Origin: a virus
Virus record (IMG/VR): IMGVR_UViG_3300037567_001158
Coordinates: 1 to 27,226 of that record
DNA length: 27,226 bases
Direction: 5' to 3' (one strand)
Below are positions 15,574 through 23,226 of the stretch, piece after piece (position 1 is the first letter of the stretch; every line of letters begins with the position of its first letter). A program made the translations under genes and the position numbers. The notes beneath the pieces were generated by a model, which saw nothing but the letters and a program-made list of their open reading frames with translations, ran no database searches and had not been told where the DNA came from.

Positions 15574-16884
15574 ATGGGTTATGTTGATCGAAACAGGTAT
15601 TCTTTCTCAGGTGCCGATGCAGCCGCTTATGCGTACTTTCCTCAAGGAGGAGATTACAACCAGCTTCTGCGTTTGCAGGATGACGTTGAATTCGCTACAC
15701 TGGAAGTAGACAGACTGCTCAACGACATCGACCGCGACGTGGGGAATTCCTCTCTGTTTGAAGCCAGGGGCAGGGCCGCAGAATCCAAACAGAAATACCA
15801 GAGTGCTGTCGACTCTACTAAGTGGATTCACCTGCAAGCCATACATACTGTAGCCATATCTGTTCATGAAGCTAAAGCACCAGTAAGAGCGCTAGGGCAT
15901 CAAAGTGTTCGAGGGTTTACTAGGTCTTCTCGAACCATCGCAGGTAGTTTAATATTTACGGTTATTGATGGGCATCCTCTTGAGACCTTGATGATATATG
16001 ATCCAAGTATAGCCAATCCAAGCATTGGCGAGTGGAGCATGGATCGATGGACTGCTGGAATAGGCGATTCTCATTGGCCAGGTCGCTCGGATGCCAAGAT
16101 CAGTACAAAATTACCACCATTCAATATGCACATACGCTATGCAACAGAGATGCCTGGATGCCCCCTTGCGGGCCAGGACGATTTCGAACACAGTCAGTAT
16201 ACGCTCGGACAGATGTTGAGTGATACTCCAAATCATTTACTTAATCCTCAGCAGCTCAAGTTGAAAAGGAAGATGCAACAGACCCCCACAGCAAGTGGAT
16301 ATTTACATGGGCATAACCCAAGCAATATTAAAGCTGGTGTAAACGCTGCGACCCTTCTGCTACTTGGCATAGAGTTAGTTGATCAGGGAATGGTGACTTC
16401 AGTGAATGATATGGTTACTGAAATTACCTATAGTTTTATTGCGAAGGACTTCAGAGATCTGGCTAGAATTAAGCACGTACAGCTCGATCTTCCTGGTGCA
16501 GTAGCTGAGAGAGGTGATGAGTGGCTTACGCAAGAACTCAATTGGTGCGAGTCAACTATTCGTCAACGGCAGCAGTGGACTAGGGAGAACTGGAGGGGCG
16601 GAGGCCGAAGGGCGAGAAAGGCTAGCGGTGGGGAAAGCCAATTGAATTATCGTGATCGAAGGACGACGAGAGCAGAGGCAAACAAAGCTTGCAGAGAGAT
16701 CTCTGGAGAAATGACTAGCGAGCTGCGAAGAGGAGAAGTTCGTGTAGATCTTGATCAAGTGTTTATGGAGCCAGAGCCGGGGCAGCAGTCTGAGGCGATG
16801 AGCAGATCGGTCGATACCCTCAAAATCGATAGAGTGGGTGTAGCAGCCTCACCCCTCCCCCCTAACTGCTACTGGCAGAAATAG
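15574..16884 (+). CDS. Tail-tube-like protein with helical insertion and basic C-terminal extension
   Basis: The product has 436 residues. It shares the tube pattern of its upstream neighbour: the N-terminus YSFSGADAAAYAYFP matches that protein's TSFSGVDIRAVIN, and after a helical insertion (about 25-84) come LQAIHTVAISVHEAKAPVRA and GFTRSSRTIAGSLIF, aligning with LQAVSYAVQREKAPIYV and FSRGKRGIAGTLIS. The tube-like part ends near 300 with MVTEITYSFIAKDF. Residues about 329-436 are an Arg/Gln-rich extension (RGGGRRARK, RDRRTTRAE). An in-frame TAA precedes the ATG directly, fixing the start, yet no Shine-Dalgarno is present and a strong hairpin sits ten bases upstream. A tube initiator, tube terminator or baseplate-proximal tube is plausible. 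Confidence 0.62.
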   Translation: MGYVDRNRYSFSGADAAAYAYFPQGGDYNQLLRLQDDVEFATLEVDRLLNDIDRDVGNSSLFEARGRAAESKQKYQSAVDSTKWIHLQAIHTVAISVHEAKAPVRALGHQSVRGFTRSSRTIAGSLIFTVIDGHPLETLMIYDPSIANPSIGEWSMDRWTAGIGDSHWPGRSDAKISTKLPPFNMHIRYATEMPGCPLAGQDDFEHSQYTLGQMLSDTPNHLLNPQQLKLKRKMQQTPTASGYLHGHNPSNIKAGVNAATLLLLGIELVDQGMVTSVNDMVTEITYSFIAKDFRDLARIKHVQLDLPGAVAERGDEWLTQELNWCESTIRQRQQWTRENWRGGGRRARKASGGESQLNYRDRRTTRAEANKACREISGEMTSELRRGEVRVDLDQVFMEPEPGQQSEAMSRSVDTLKIDRVGVAASPLPPNCYWQK

Positions 16885-16892
16885 GTGTAACG

Positions 16893-17570
16893 TTGTCATA
16901 CTATGACTGGGAATACTTTTGTGGCGCTAATGTAGTTGTTGAGCTTGGTGGCAGCATAAGACAGAAGCCAGGCATGCCTGCCCTAGAGGCCGCAGGCATC
17001 TCCTACAACTTCATGGATAGCAGTCAACCAATCTATGGCTATTCTTCTGAATACTTTGACGCAGTTGCTCCAGGACAAAGAATTATTCAAGGCTCAATTG
17101 TAGTTAATTTTGTTCATGCCAATTACATGCATCATAGTATAAACCAGGGTAGAGCTCATGGACTTCCGCCTGACACCGCCAGCATCGCAGATGCTATGCG
17201 AGCTGATGGAGTGCACAACCCTCCAGACGACCAGAGCTTTAACAATCTCTGGAGAACATATCTCAGCAACAGCGGGAGTACTACGTCAACAGCTGAGGCT
17301 GGGCAATTAGCGAGCATGTCTGGTTTGTTCGAGGGTATGCGAAATAAATACTGGGGAGAAGGGGCTAGTTCCACCACCCCGAGTTGGGGTGGTTCGAATG
17401 TGTTTGACATGGGTCCTGCATCTATTAATATAAACTTTGGAAATAAACATCAGATACGATTATCACATGTTGTTTTTATTGGTAGGTCGAGTACAATACA
17501 AATTGATGAAAGTGTGTTATTAGAAGAGTATCCATTTTTCGCACGAAAACTAGTAACATTAGGGAGCTAA
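16893..17570 (+). CDS. Third tail-tube-like protein
   Basis: This 225-residue protein starts at TTG 16893, five bases after an AGGTG site; the next in-frame ATG would remove 26 residues, so TTG is preferred. The key part, residues about 34-72, reads ISYNFMDSSQPIYGYSSEYF then PGQRIIQGSIVVNFVHANYM, which parallels the 'APIY..G......RG.R.IaGsLi.....H.l' core of the two upstream proteins. The C-terminus, with NFGNKHQIRLSHVVFIG and IQIDESVLLEEYPFFA, again resembles tube strands. It is more diverged than the second copy. A tube-end or baseplate-interface role is inferred. An 8-bp hairpin lies at 17373-17393. Confidence 0.55.
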   Translation: MSYYDWEYFCGANVVVELGGSIRQKPGMPALEAAGISYNFMDSSQPIYGYSSEYFDAVAPGQRIIQGSIVVNFVHANYMHHSINQGRAHGLPPDTASIADAMRADGVHNPPDDQSFNNLWRTYLSNSGSTTSTAEAGQLASMSGLFEGMRNKYWGEGASSTTPSWGGSNVFDMGPASININFGNKHQIRLSHVVFIGRSSTIQIDESVLLEEYPFFARKLVTLGS

Positions 17571-17571
17571 G

Positions 17572-18435
17572 ATGACCGTACAAGTTAAACAAACCACAGA
17601 TGGAAGTTTCGCTGTGGGTGGAGATCCTCTTGGAGAGGAAGCCCTTCAGGCTCTCTCTGGAATCTCTGTAAGCGCTGCTGACATTCTTGAACATATGAAT
17701 GGTTTAAATGAAGAAATCTCAGAGAGCTTTGAGGGGCAGATTGCAACTTCAGAAGAAGTTGCAACTAAAACCCTTCCCGAAGTAAATGTTCCCCAGCCTA
17801 TTGGGGCCCAAAAAAAAAAGACAGGAGCTAGAGCGACAACTAGAAGCCAGCCGACAACTAGAGCTATTCCCCGATCTTTGAGAAAAGCCATGGAGCTTGA
17901 AGCTTCAGACCCCCCACCGAGAGAACCCAGTATGCAATCACAAACTGATGATATTACAAATCTAGACAGCGAGCTTGATGCTCTAACAGACACCCTGGAT
18001 AACAGGGAGAATCCCGCCGAGACCGAAGTCGGTGGCGATATGATGCGAGATCAGATCCTAGAGTTACTCCAAAATACTCCAGGAGCACCTTCTGAGGCAC
18101 AGATCAACCAGTGGAAAGTTCAGCATGGTGCCAATGGCGTTCATGTGATGGCTCTTGGTGAAGGCGATATCTATATCTTTACCCACCTGAAGAGAGGGCA
18201 GTGGCAAAAGATTCAAGAGGTCACTGCAAAGGCACAAGAAACTCAAAATGCAGATATTGAGAACGTACTGAAGGAAAAGGTTATTCAGTATGCAACCCTT
18301 TGGCCTAAGCCGCTTACAGTAGAGTTCTTCTACAATTCTAGAGCTGGAGTTGTAGATAGCCTTTATCAGGTGATTCTTTTGAATTCTTACTTCTTGTCTC
18401 CGCAACAAGCAATGCTACTGACCACCCAACTATAA
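17572..18435 (+). CDS. Probable tail assembly chaperone 1
   Basis: The product has 287 residues; GGGAG lies five bases before the ATG. It has three parts: an acidic N-terminal region (1-75), a basic and polar linker (about 80-125: KKKTGARATTRSQPTTRA, then a Pro/Glu-rich stretch), and a C-terminal helical domain (about 160-287) with INQWKVQHGANGVHVMALGE and IYIFTHLKRGQWQKIQEVT. That last domain is typical of small proteins encoded before tape measure genes that keep the tape measure soluble. The gene contains an unbroken A10 tract at codons 80-83. It shares its frame with the next gene, separated by TAA and TAG, so a lambda-style fusion by frameshift is not seen. Confidence 0.58.
   Translation: MTVQVKQTTDGSFAVGGDPLGEEALQALSGISVSAADILEHMNGLNEEISESFEGQIATSEEVATKTLPEVNVPQPIGAQKKKTGARATTRSQPTTRAIPRSLRKAMELEASDPPPREPSMQSQTDDITNLDSELDALTDTLDNRENPAETEVGGDMMRDQILELLQNTPGAPSEAQINQWKVQHGANGVHVMALGEGDIYIFTHLKRGQWQKIQEVTAKAQETQNADIENVLKEKVIQYATLWPKPLTVEFFYNSRAGVVDSLYQVILLNSYFLSPQQAMLLTTQL
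17741..17764. repeat. Perfect 10-bp inverted repeat, 4-base loop, 45 bases before the A10 tract
   Basis: TTGCAACTTC (17741-17750), loop AGAA, then GAAGTTGCAA (17755-17764). It encodes ATSEEVA in the chaperone gene. No U-tract follows. Confidence 0.85.
17810..17819 (+). other. A10 homopolymer: potential frameshift or transcriptional slippage site
   Basis: Ten consecutive A bases lie within codons CAA-AAA-AAA-AAG of the chaperone gene. The zero frame continues to the normal stop. The -1 frame meets TAG at 17829-17831 and the +1 frame meets TGA at 17879-17881, so slippage would give proteins of about 86-103 residues holding only the N-terminal part. Known analogues of slippage-made short forms include bacterial dnaX. 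Use in vivo is inference. Confidence 0.5.
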
Positions 18436-18447
18436 AGTTTTGAATAG

Positions 18448-19113
18448 ATGGATATAGATGCCATCATTAAAGGTAATGGAAACTTATATCAGACAATCAT
18501 CCCTGAATATGACCTTACCTTCTCATACAGGCTACTCTCACTAAAAGAATACAAAGTATTCCGCAGCTTGAGGGATGGGGGCGTTTTGTCTCCATCCCTT
18601 ATTGCTGATAGGGTTTTTGAGAGATGTTTCCTGGGAAACGCAGTAGTCCTGTCAGTTGATCTACCTGCAGGCATTACTGAAACCATTGGAAACTTAATTA
18701 TGTATTTGTCAGGTGACTGTGACACCCTGACTTTGAAGCAAGATATAGATGTAGCTCGGATGCTACATCCTAAAGATACTGTATACGAGTATATGAGAGC
18801 TGTTATTGTATCTATATTCCCGTATAAAATTGAAGACATAGAGAATTGGTGTCGTCCTCAATTTATACGTAACTTTGCAATTGCAGAGAATATTTTTAGT
18901 AAGCAGAATCCTGAGTACGAGCTGCTAAGCTTGGCAGATATAAAGTCTGCAGAAGAGTTAGCGCAGGCTGAGAAGCAGGAAACTAGCATTGACTTTGAGC
19001 GAGAGAACAGAGCTATCCGAAAAACTATGAGCCCCTTCGATACGGAAGAGGCTGAATCTGGAAAACTTTCAAGGGGTCAGCTTAAAAAGCTATCTGCAGC
19101 ATCTAGGGGGTAG
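18448..19113 (+). CDS. Probable tail assembly chaperone 2
   Basis: This 221-residue protein starts 12 bases after the previous stop with no clear ribosome binding site, so low or coupled translation is likely. The N-terminal part has a pattern common in tape measure chaperones and T4-type baseplate assembly catalysts: a short lead strand (YDLTFSYRLLSLKEYKVFRS) followed by helices with PSLIADRVFERCFLG. It then continues as a helical domain, with a charged C-terminal tail from about 165 (ELAQAEKQETSIDFERENR). A hairpin of 11 pairs (two G-T) lies at 18571-18599 and an 8-bp hairpin at 18748-18769. The assignment rests on the start pattern and on its place just before the giant tail genes. Confidence 0.55.
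   Translation: MDIDAIIKGNGNLYQTIIPEYDLTFSYRLLSLKEYKVFRSLRDGGVLSPSLIADRVFERCFLGNAVVLSVDLPAGITETIGNLIMYLSGDCDTLTLKQDIDVARMLHPKDTVYEYMRAVIVSIFPYKIEDIENWCRPQFIRNFAIAENIFSKQNPEYELLSLADIKSAEELAQAEKQETSIDFERENRAIRKTMSPFDTEEAESGKLSRGQLKKLSAASRG
18571..18599. repeat. Intragenic hairpin (8 Watson-Crick pairs extended to 11 with G-T)
   Basis: AGGGATGGGGG (18571-18581), loop CGTTTTG, TCTCCATCCCT (18589-18599). Two of the eleven pairs are G-T. It lies in the second chaperone gene. A T-rich stretch is in the loop, not after the stem, so it is not a terminator on this strand. Confidence 0.7.
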
Positions 19114-19116
19114 ATT

Positions 19117-22100
19117 ATGGCATACGACCCTTACGGTCCAGACGGGGTCATTTGGAGTTCTGCAGGTTACACCCCTTGGAACCCTCCATCTGAGCGAGGT
19201 GCAAGTCTTGCAGTAGCAGCAGGGCTTGGCATCGGAGCCTTTGGAGTAGCGGCTAACGTTCAAGTGGGCGGTGGTCGAGCGATAGACTACGTACAAAAAG
19301 CTGTACGACACGCCGGGATGGCCTCCCCCTTCAGTATATTAAACACTTTCCGTGTTGCGGAGTGGATGTCTCCATGGATATCTGCTCAGGCTCAAGGCCT
19401 CACACCCCTAGAGGGTGGAGGCATAGGAATGAAATGGGGTTCGGAGTTCACAGGAACTGCAGAAACCAAAGATTTCCTCAGGAAGCTTGTTGGTGATGAA
19501 AAGTGGTACGACTTAGATTTAAAGGGCTCTGCCTTTGAGTTAGAATTCAGAAGAGGCAAGGGTTTTTCTGGTGAGCTCTATGCCCGAGCTACAGAAAGCG
19601 GAGACTGGAAGCAGCTTGCTAAATCCATGGTACTCATGGAGACAACTGCTATAGATCCCTTCCCAGTCGAGGGAAAGGCGGCGAGTCTAGGAAAGCCCCG
19701 CATGAATCAGGCAGCCTTCTCTGTTCTACAGAGTTTAGGTGTTACTGAAGAGTGGGGTGTTCAGTCTCAGAAGAAAGCAGGTAGAGTTCTCTTTAGAGAG
19801 GCTTCTGAAGGCACTGAAGCAGCTCTATCCAAATACATACCAGTACATTCTCCATTTGGAGCAGTTGGCACTAGAGCTGACATTCTTAGAAGATCGACAC
19901 TTCTGACCGCTCCCTACTCTTGGGGAATGGAGCGTTTCAATAGGCTCCTCCAAATCTCTGCAGAGCAAATTCCTGGCCTTGAATCAGCAGGACGAAACAT
20001 AGACAAGGTCTTTGGCTTTAAGGTTGGAGTCCCATCGTCGACTCCACATAAGATGTTTGCTCGCTTTGGTATGCGAGCTGCAGCCATTGGGGGAGCTGGC
20101 CTAGCGGTAACACAAGCTGACTGGATAAGAAGACAAGGTCTTGGAGGAGAGGTAATCGCTTCTGCGGGTGTTTCCGGTGGCGTTGCTTACGCTCTCAACA
20201 AGATGGGAAAAACTCCCAGGACAGCTATTGCAGCAGGCGTAGCAACCTTCTTTGGACAGATGGTGCTTCCTGGCTTTGATCAGGGCATTATTCCTGGGAT
20301 AGCTACAACTGCAACAAATCTTCATTTAGTTAAGTCTGCCATTGGTTCCGCTACATTTATGAGCCAGTATAGAAGAACCCTAGAGGGGTTCTTGCCTGGT
20401 ATCAGTAGCACAGAGATGTCTATCGGTGCAGGAATTGGAGTAGCTGCTCTAGCTTATACTCGACTACCAGGACACCTTCTAGAGAAGTACGGTTCTGAAA
20501 AGCTTCTACCAGCTGCTCTACAAAAGAAGTACGGGTTGGTTGAAGGTACAGTTGGTAGATCGCCCCTAAGTGCTCGAGAAATATACGGAAGAAGCGCCTT
20601 AAGGTATGCAAAAGAAAAAGGAGTAATAAGTCCAGAACAAGCTTCAAAGATAATGGGTACGTCTAGAGTTCCAACCTTTGTACAGCGTACTCGAATAATG
20701 AAGCAACTTCATACTGCTGCTATGGGAAGCGAAGACCTCAAGTGGGGCACCTTCATGGACGACATGCAAGGGCTGTGGCACTCCGCAGTTGCCGAGCACC
20801 AAGAGCTTCTGAAGAAGAACCCCTTTGATAGTTCACTAAAACAGCGACTTCTAGAACTAAATCCAACTACAAATGCTGAGCTAACTCTTCTTCAAAAGGG
20901 GCGTAGAAACTTAGATAGTTTCATAACTTCAGCATACCACTCGTTTATGGGGGCAACGAAAACGGGGGATGACTGGAAGCAAGCTGTCAAAGAAGGAACG
21001 ATAAAACGAGGTGCAGGTAGACTGGCCTTACTGTTTGGAGCTGGTGCTGTAGCGCATAGCTTAGTTACGGGTAGTCTTCTTGGAAGCATGGAGGGTCCTG
21101 GTGAGCTAAGGGATATCTATAAGGGTAAGCAATTAGTTCCTGTTAGACGTGGCAGGTTCTGGGAAGGTGGTGGTACTCCGTTTGCTGGCGGAGAGATACA
21201 ATATCATCGCCCTCACGCTTATGTTCAGATGATGTCGAGATCTCGTCAACGTGCTGTCTGGGGGGAAGGTGAGGACCGACGCAGCCCCATAACAAAGTGG
21301 TTGTTACGAAACTTCACCTACACCCTTGAAGAAGAGACATATTGGGACCGACCGTACCCTGTCAGCGAAGCTGCTTTTGCAAACATTCCAATAATTGGCA
21401 GACCTCTTGCAGCAACAATAGGCAGACTTGTTAAGCCACCAAGACTTATGCATGTCTCTGACTGGGCTAGAGAGGGCCCTGGTGGAGATATAGAGTTTGC
21501 TAGTAGGCCAGAGCACTATGGACCTGCTCCAGGCCTTGGTGGGCTCCCTCCAGGCCGTCCAGGCTCCCCTTATGCTCCCGGCTTCCAGATTGGTTACTTG
21601 AATTACCAGTTTAGAGAACTTGAGGGTATGACAGGTTGGGCCTCTAATGTTTTAACAAAAGCAATAACAGGCTCTGAAACCTTTGGTACGCAAAGACCAG
21701 TATTAGGTTCTTCTGCAGCTATGACTTCACCTAGGGAAGCTTTTTGGGAGCTTGCTTTGGGTGGTGGTTTCTTCACGACAGAGATGGTTCGTAGATTCTT
21801 GCCGAGAACAAGAACTGAACTTAACGAATACAACCCAATACTCAACAGTATGCCGAGTTGGCTGCCTGATCGATTCCATTATGGAGATCCTCTCAGGGTG
21901 GTAGAGATGGGGTATAGCAGACTTCCAGGACCAGGCTACTCAGCAATTCATCCCGAGCTCAAGGGAGTGGACCCAGAAAACTATCCACTTATATACCAGT
22001 ACTCCATACTGGCTGATGTGGCAGGTACTTCGTCAGAATTTAACATTCTTAGAAGAAAGCTTTATGAAAGAAGACAAGCAAAGCGAACCTCAGAAGCAGA

Positions 22101-23226
22101 GAACGCTTACATGGACAATATTGACAGGATGCTTGGAGAGCGTCAGGTTGTAAATCAGTTTGATGCAGTACATAAAAATGCATACCTCTTGCCTGGTGCC
22201 GGAGGGACCCAGGCTGCGTGGAGTGCTGCTCAGGGTGTAGTTAGAGACGTAGCCGCTCCTCTTGAGTATATGGTTCCAATGGGTTTCAGACCATTCCAGA
22301 AGCTTCTGTCTGATAGAGATCCCATTGAAGATTACGAATACCGACGAATGTATGGAACCAATCTAGCTTTCTGGGACAAGCCAATCAGGGACTGGTTCCG
22401 ACCAGCCTTCTACAGCGCTGCTCACATGATGGGCTATCAAGGCAAACCATTATGGAGAAAGGATGCCGACGATATAAACGAGCATTTTGATAAGCTCCAG
22501 TTTATGAAGAGCATGACGCTAGCACGTCAGGCAGTTAACGGTACAGATAGAAACCGACATCTTTATGAAGCACAGAGAACTCGCTACGGTGTAAATCCCC
22601 AAGGGAATCCCCTAGGTATCTACGCATCTCTTCCTGATAGCGAAAAGGCTTACTACGATGCTTTTGCATATGCTCAAGGAGGGCAGCGAAGTCGCATCAT
22701 GGAGATGATCCCAGGTGATCAGCAGCATCTGTATCGTGCTATTTGGGACAGGATGGATAGAGGAGATGTGCCTCATCCAGGTTCACCAGTTCAGGTAGAT
22801 GAAGCTCGCTTGAACCGTAGGTTCCATGATCTACAGGGCTACTTTTCTGACAAGCCTCTCCCACGTGAAGACTGGATCGGTTGGCACGAAGATGCAGAGC
22901 TAGATGATATCCAGCTTCGCTATATTGAGAGACAAGGCAAAGATATCCATGAGTTTGATATGTGGCGAAGTCAGAGCCGGATGTTAGCAAGAAAGCCTTA
23001 TCTCGATGGTTCTGAAAACTTTATGTATCAGGGCCCCGGGGTTGGTCGGGACAGCATAGCAGCTGACCTTTTCCATATGGGTCGAGTAGGGGGCTGGAAT
23101 CCAGCTCCGATGGAGATGAATGTCTTTAGTAGTAGTGGAATGACAGGTACTTACGGAAGCATGTATTATAATGATGATAGAGAACTTCAACTAGCCAGAG
23201 GCTTGAACCATGTACTTTCTCAATAA
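19117..23226 (+). CDS. Giant tail-region protein 1 (tape measure or ejected virion protein candidate)
   Basis: The product has 1369 residues, with AGGGGG six bases before the ATG and three bases after the chaperone stop. Hydrophobic, Ala/Gly-rich segments that could span membranes lie near residues 30-55, 322-388, 437-450 and 634-658, as in tape measure and ejected pore-forming proteins. From about 660 on it is instead rich in Pro, Gly, Arg, Tyr and Trp, unlike a simple helical tape measure. Residues 912-950 contain MPSWLPDRF, HYGDPLRVVE and RLPGPGYSAIHPEL, then YSILADVAG, a motif string I associate from memory with large virion proteins of other tailed phages. The C-terminal part is charged and helical. 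I infer a protein carried in the tail or head and delivered to the host. Confidence 0.5.
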   Translation: MAYDPYGPDGVIWSSAGYTPWNPPSERGASLAVAAGLGIGAFGVAANVQVGGGRAIDYVQKAVRHAGMASPFSILNTFRVAEWMSPWISAQAQGLTPLEGGGIGMKWGSEFTGTAETKDFLRKLVGDEKWYDLDLKGSAFELEFRRGKGFSGELYARATESGDWKQLAKSMVLMETTAIDPFPVEGKAASLGKPRMNQAAFSVLQSLGVTEEWGVQSQKKAGRVLFREASEGTEAALSKYIPVHSPFGAVGTRADILRRSTLLTAPYSWGMERFNRLLQISAEQIPGLESAGRNIDKVFGFKVGVPSSTPHKMFARFGMRAAAIGGAGLAVTQADWIRRQGLGGEVIASAGVSGGVAYALNKMGKTPRTAIAAGVATFFGQMVLPGFDQGIIPGIATTATNLHLVKSAIGSATFMSQYRRTLEGFLPGISSTEMSIGAGIGVAALAYTRLPGHLLEKYGSEKLLPAALQKKYGLVEGTVGRSPLSAREIYGRSALRYAKEKGVISPEQASKIMGTSRVPTFVQRTRIMKQLHTAAMGSEDLKWGTFMDDMQGLWHSAVAEHQELLKKNPFDSSLKQRLLELNPTTNAELTLLQKGRRNLDSFITSAYHSFMGATKTGDDWKQAVKEGTIKRGAGRLALLFGAGAVAHSLVTGSLLGSMEGPGELRDIYKGKQLVPVRRGRFWEGGGTPFAGGEIQYHRPHAYVQMMSRSRQRAVWGEGEDRRSPITKWLLRNFTYTLEEETYWDRPYPVSEAAFANIPIIGRPLAATIGRLVKPPRLMHVSDWAREGPGGDIEFASRPEHYGPAPGLGGLPPGRPGSPYAPGFQIGYLNYQFRELEGMTGWASNVLTKAITGSETFGTQRPVLGSSAAMTSPREAFWELALGGGFFTTEMVRRFLPRTRTELNEYNPILNSMPSWLPDRFHYGDPLRVVEMGYSRLPGPGYSAIHPELKGVDPENYPLIYQYSILADVAGTSSEFNILRRKLYERRQAKRTSEAENAYMDNIDRMLGERQVVNQFDAVHKNAYLLPGAGGTQAAWSAAQGVVRDVAAPLEYMVPMGFRPFQKLLSDRDPIEDYEYRRMYGTNLAFWDKPIRDWFRPAFYSAAHMMGYQGKPLWRKDADDINEHFDKLQFMKSMTLARQAVNGTDRNRHLYEAQRTRYGVNPQGNPLGIYASLPDSEKAYYDAFAYAQGGQRSRIMEMIPGDQQHLYRAIWDRMDRGDVPHPGSPVQVDEARLNRRFHDLQGYFSDKPLPREDWIGWHEDAELDDIQLRYIERQGKDIHEFDMWRSQSRMLARKPYLDGSENFMYQGPGVGRDSIAADLFHMGRVGGWNPAPMEMNVFSSSGMTGTYGSMYYNDDRELQLARGLNHVLSQ
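20373..20393. repeat. Intragenic 8-bp inverted repeat
   Basis: AAGAACCC (20373-20380), loop TAGAG, GGGTTCTT (20386-20393); a T-G pair could extend it inward. It lies in giant gene 1. No U-tract follows. Confidence 0.75.

Noticed and set aside
16833-16859. GAG(T)GGGTG/CACCCCTC hairpin near the end of the second tube-like gene as a terminator
   Set aside because: The stem has a bulge and is followed by a C-run and then coding sequence, with no T-tract; the next gene follows at once.
17373-17393. ACCACCCC/GGGGTGGT hairpin in the third tube-like gene as a terminator
   Set aside because: It is a clean 8-bp stem but lies in mid-gene without a T-run; kept only as part of the intragenic hairpin excess.
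17810-17819. A10 tract as a sequencing error hiding a frameshift
   Set aside because: The zero frame is intact across it and continues into a well-formed C-terminal domain, while the neighbouring frames close quickly. Ten As is the consistent length.
17834-17862. 11-bp repeat CGACAACTAGA with an 18-base period
   Set aside because: In frame and coding for a TTR repeat in the basic linker; a simple low-complexity duplication rather than a regulatory or mobile element.
18430-18450. Lambda-type programmed frameshift joining the two tail chaperones
   Set aside because: Both genes are in the same frame, separated by TAA and TAG, and there is no slippery sequence at the junction. A fusion would need read-through of two stops.
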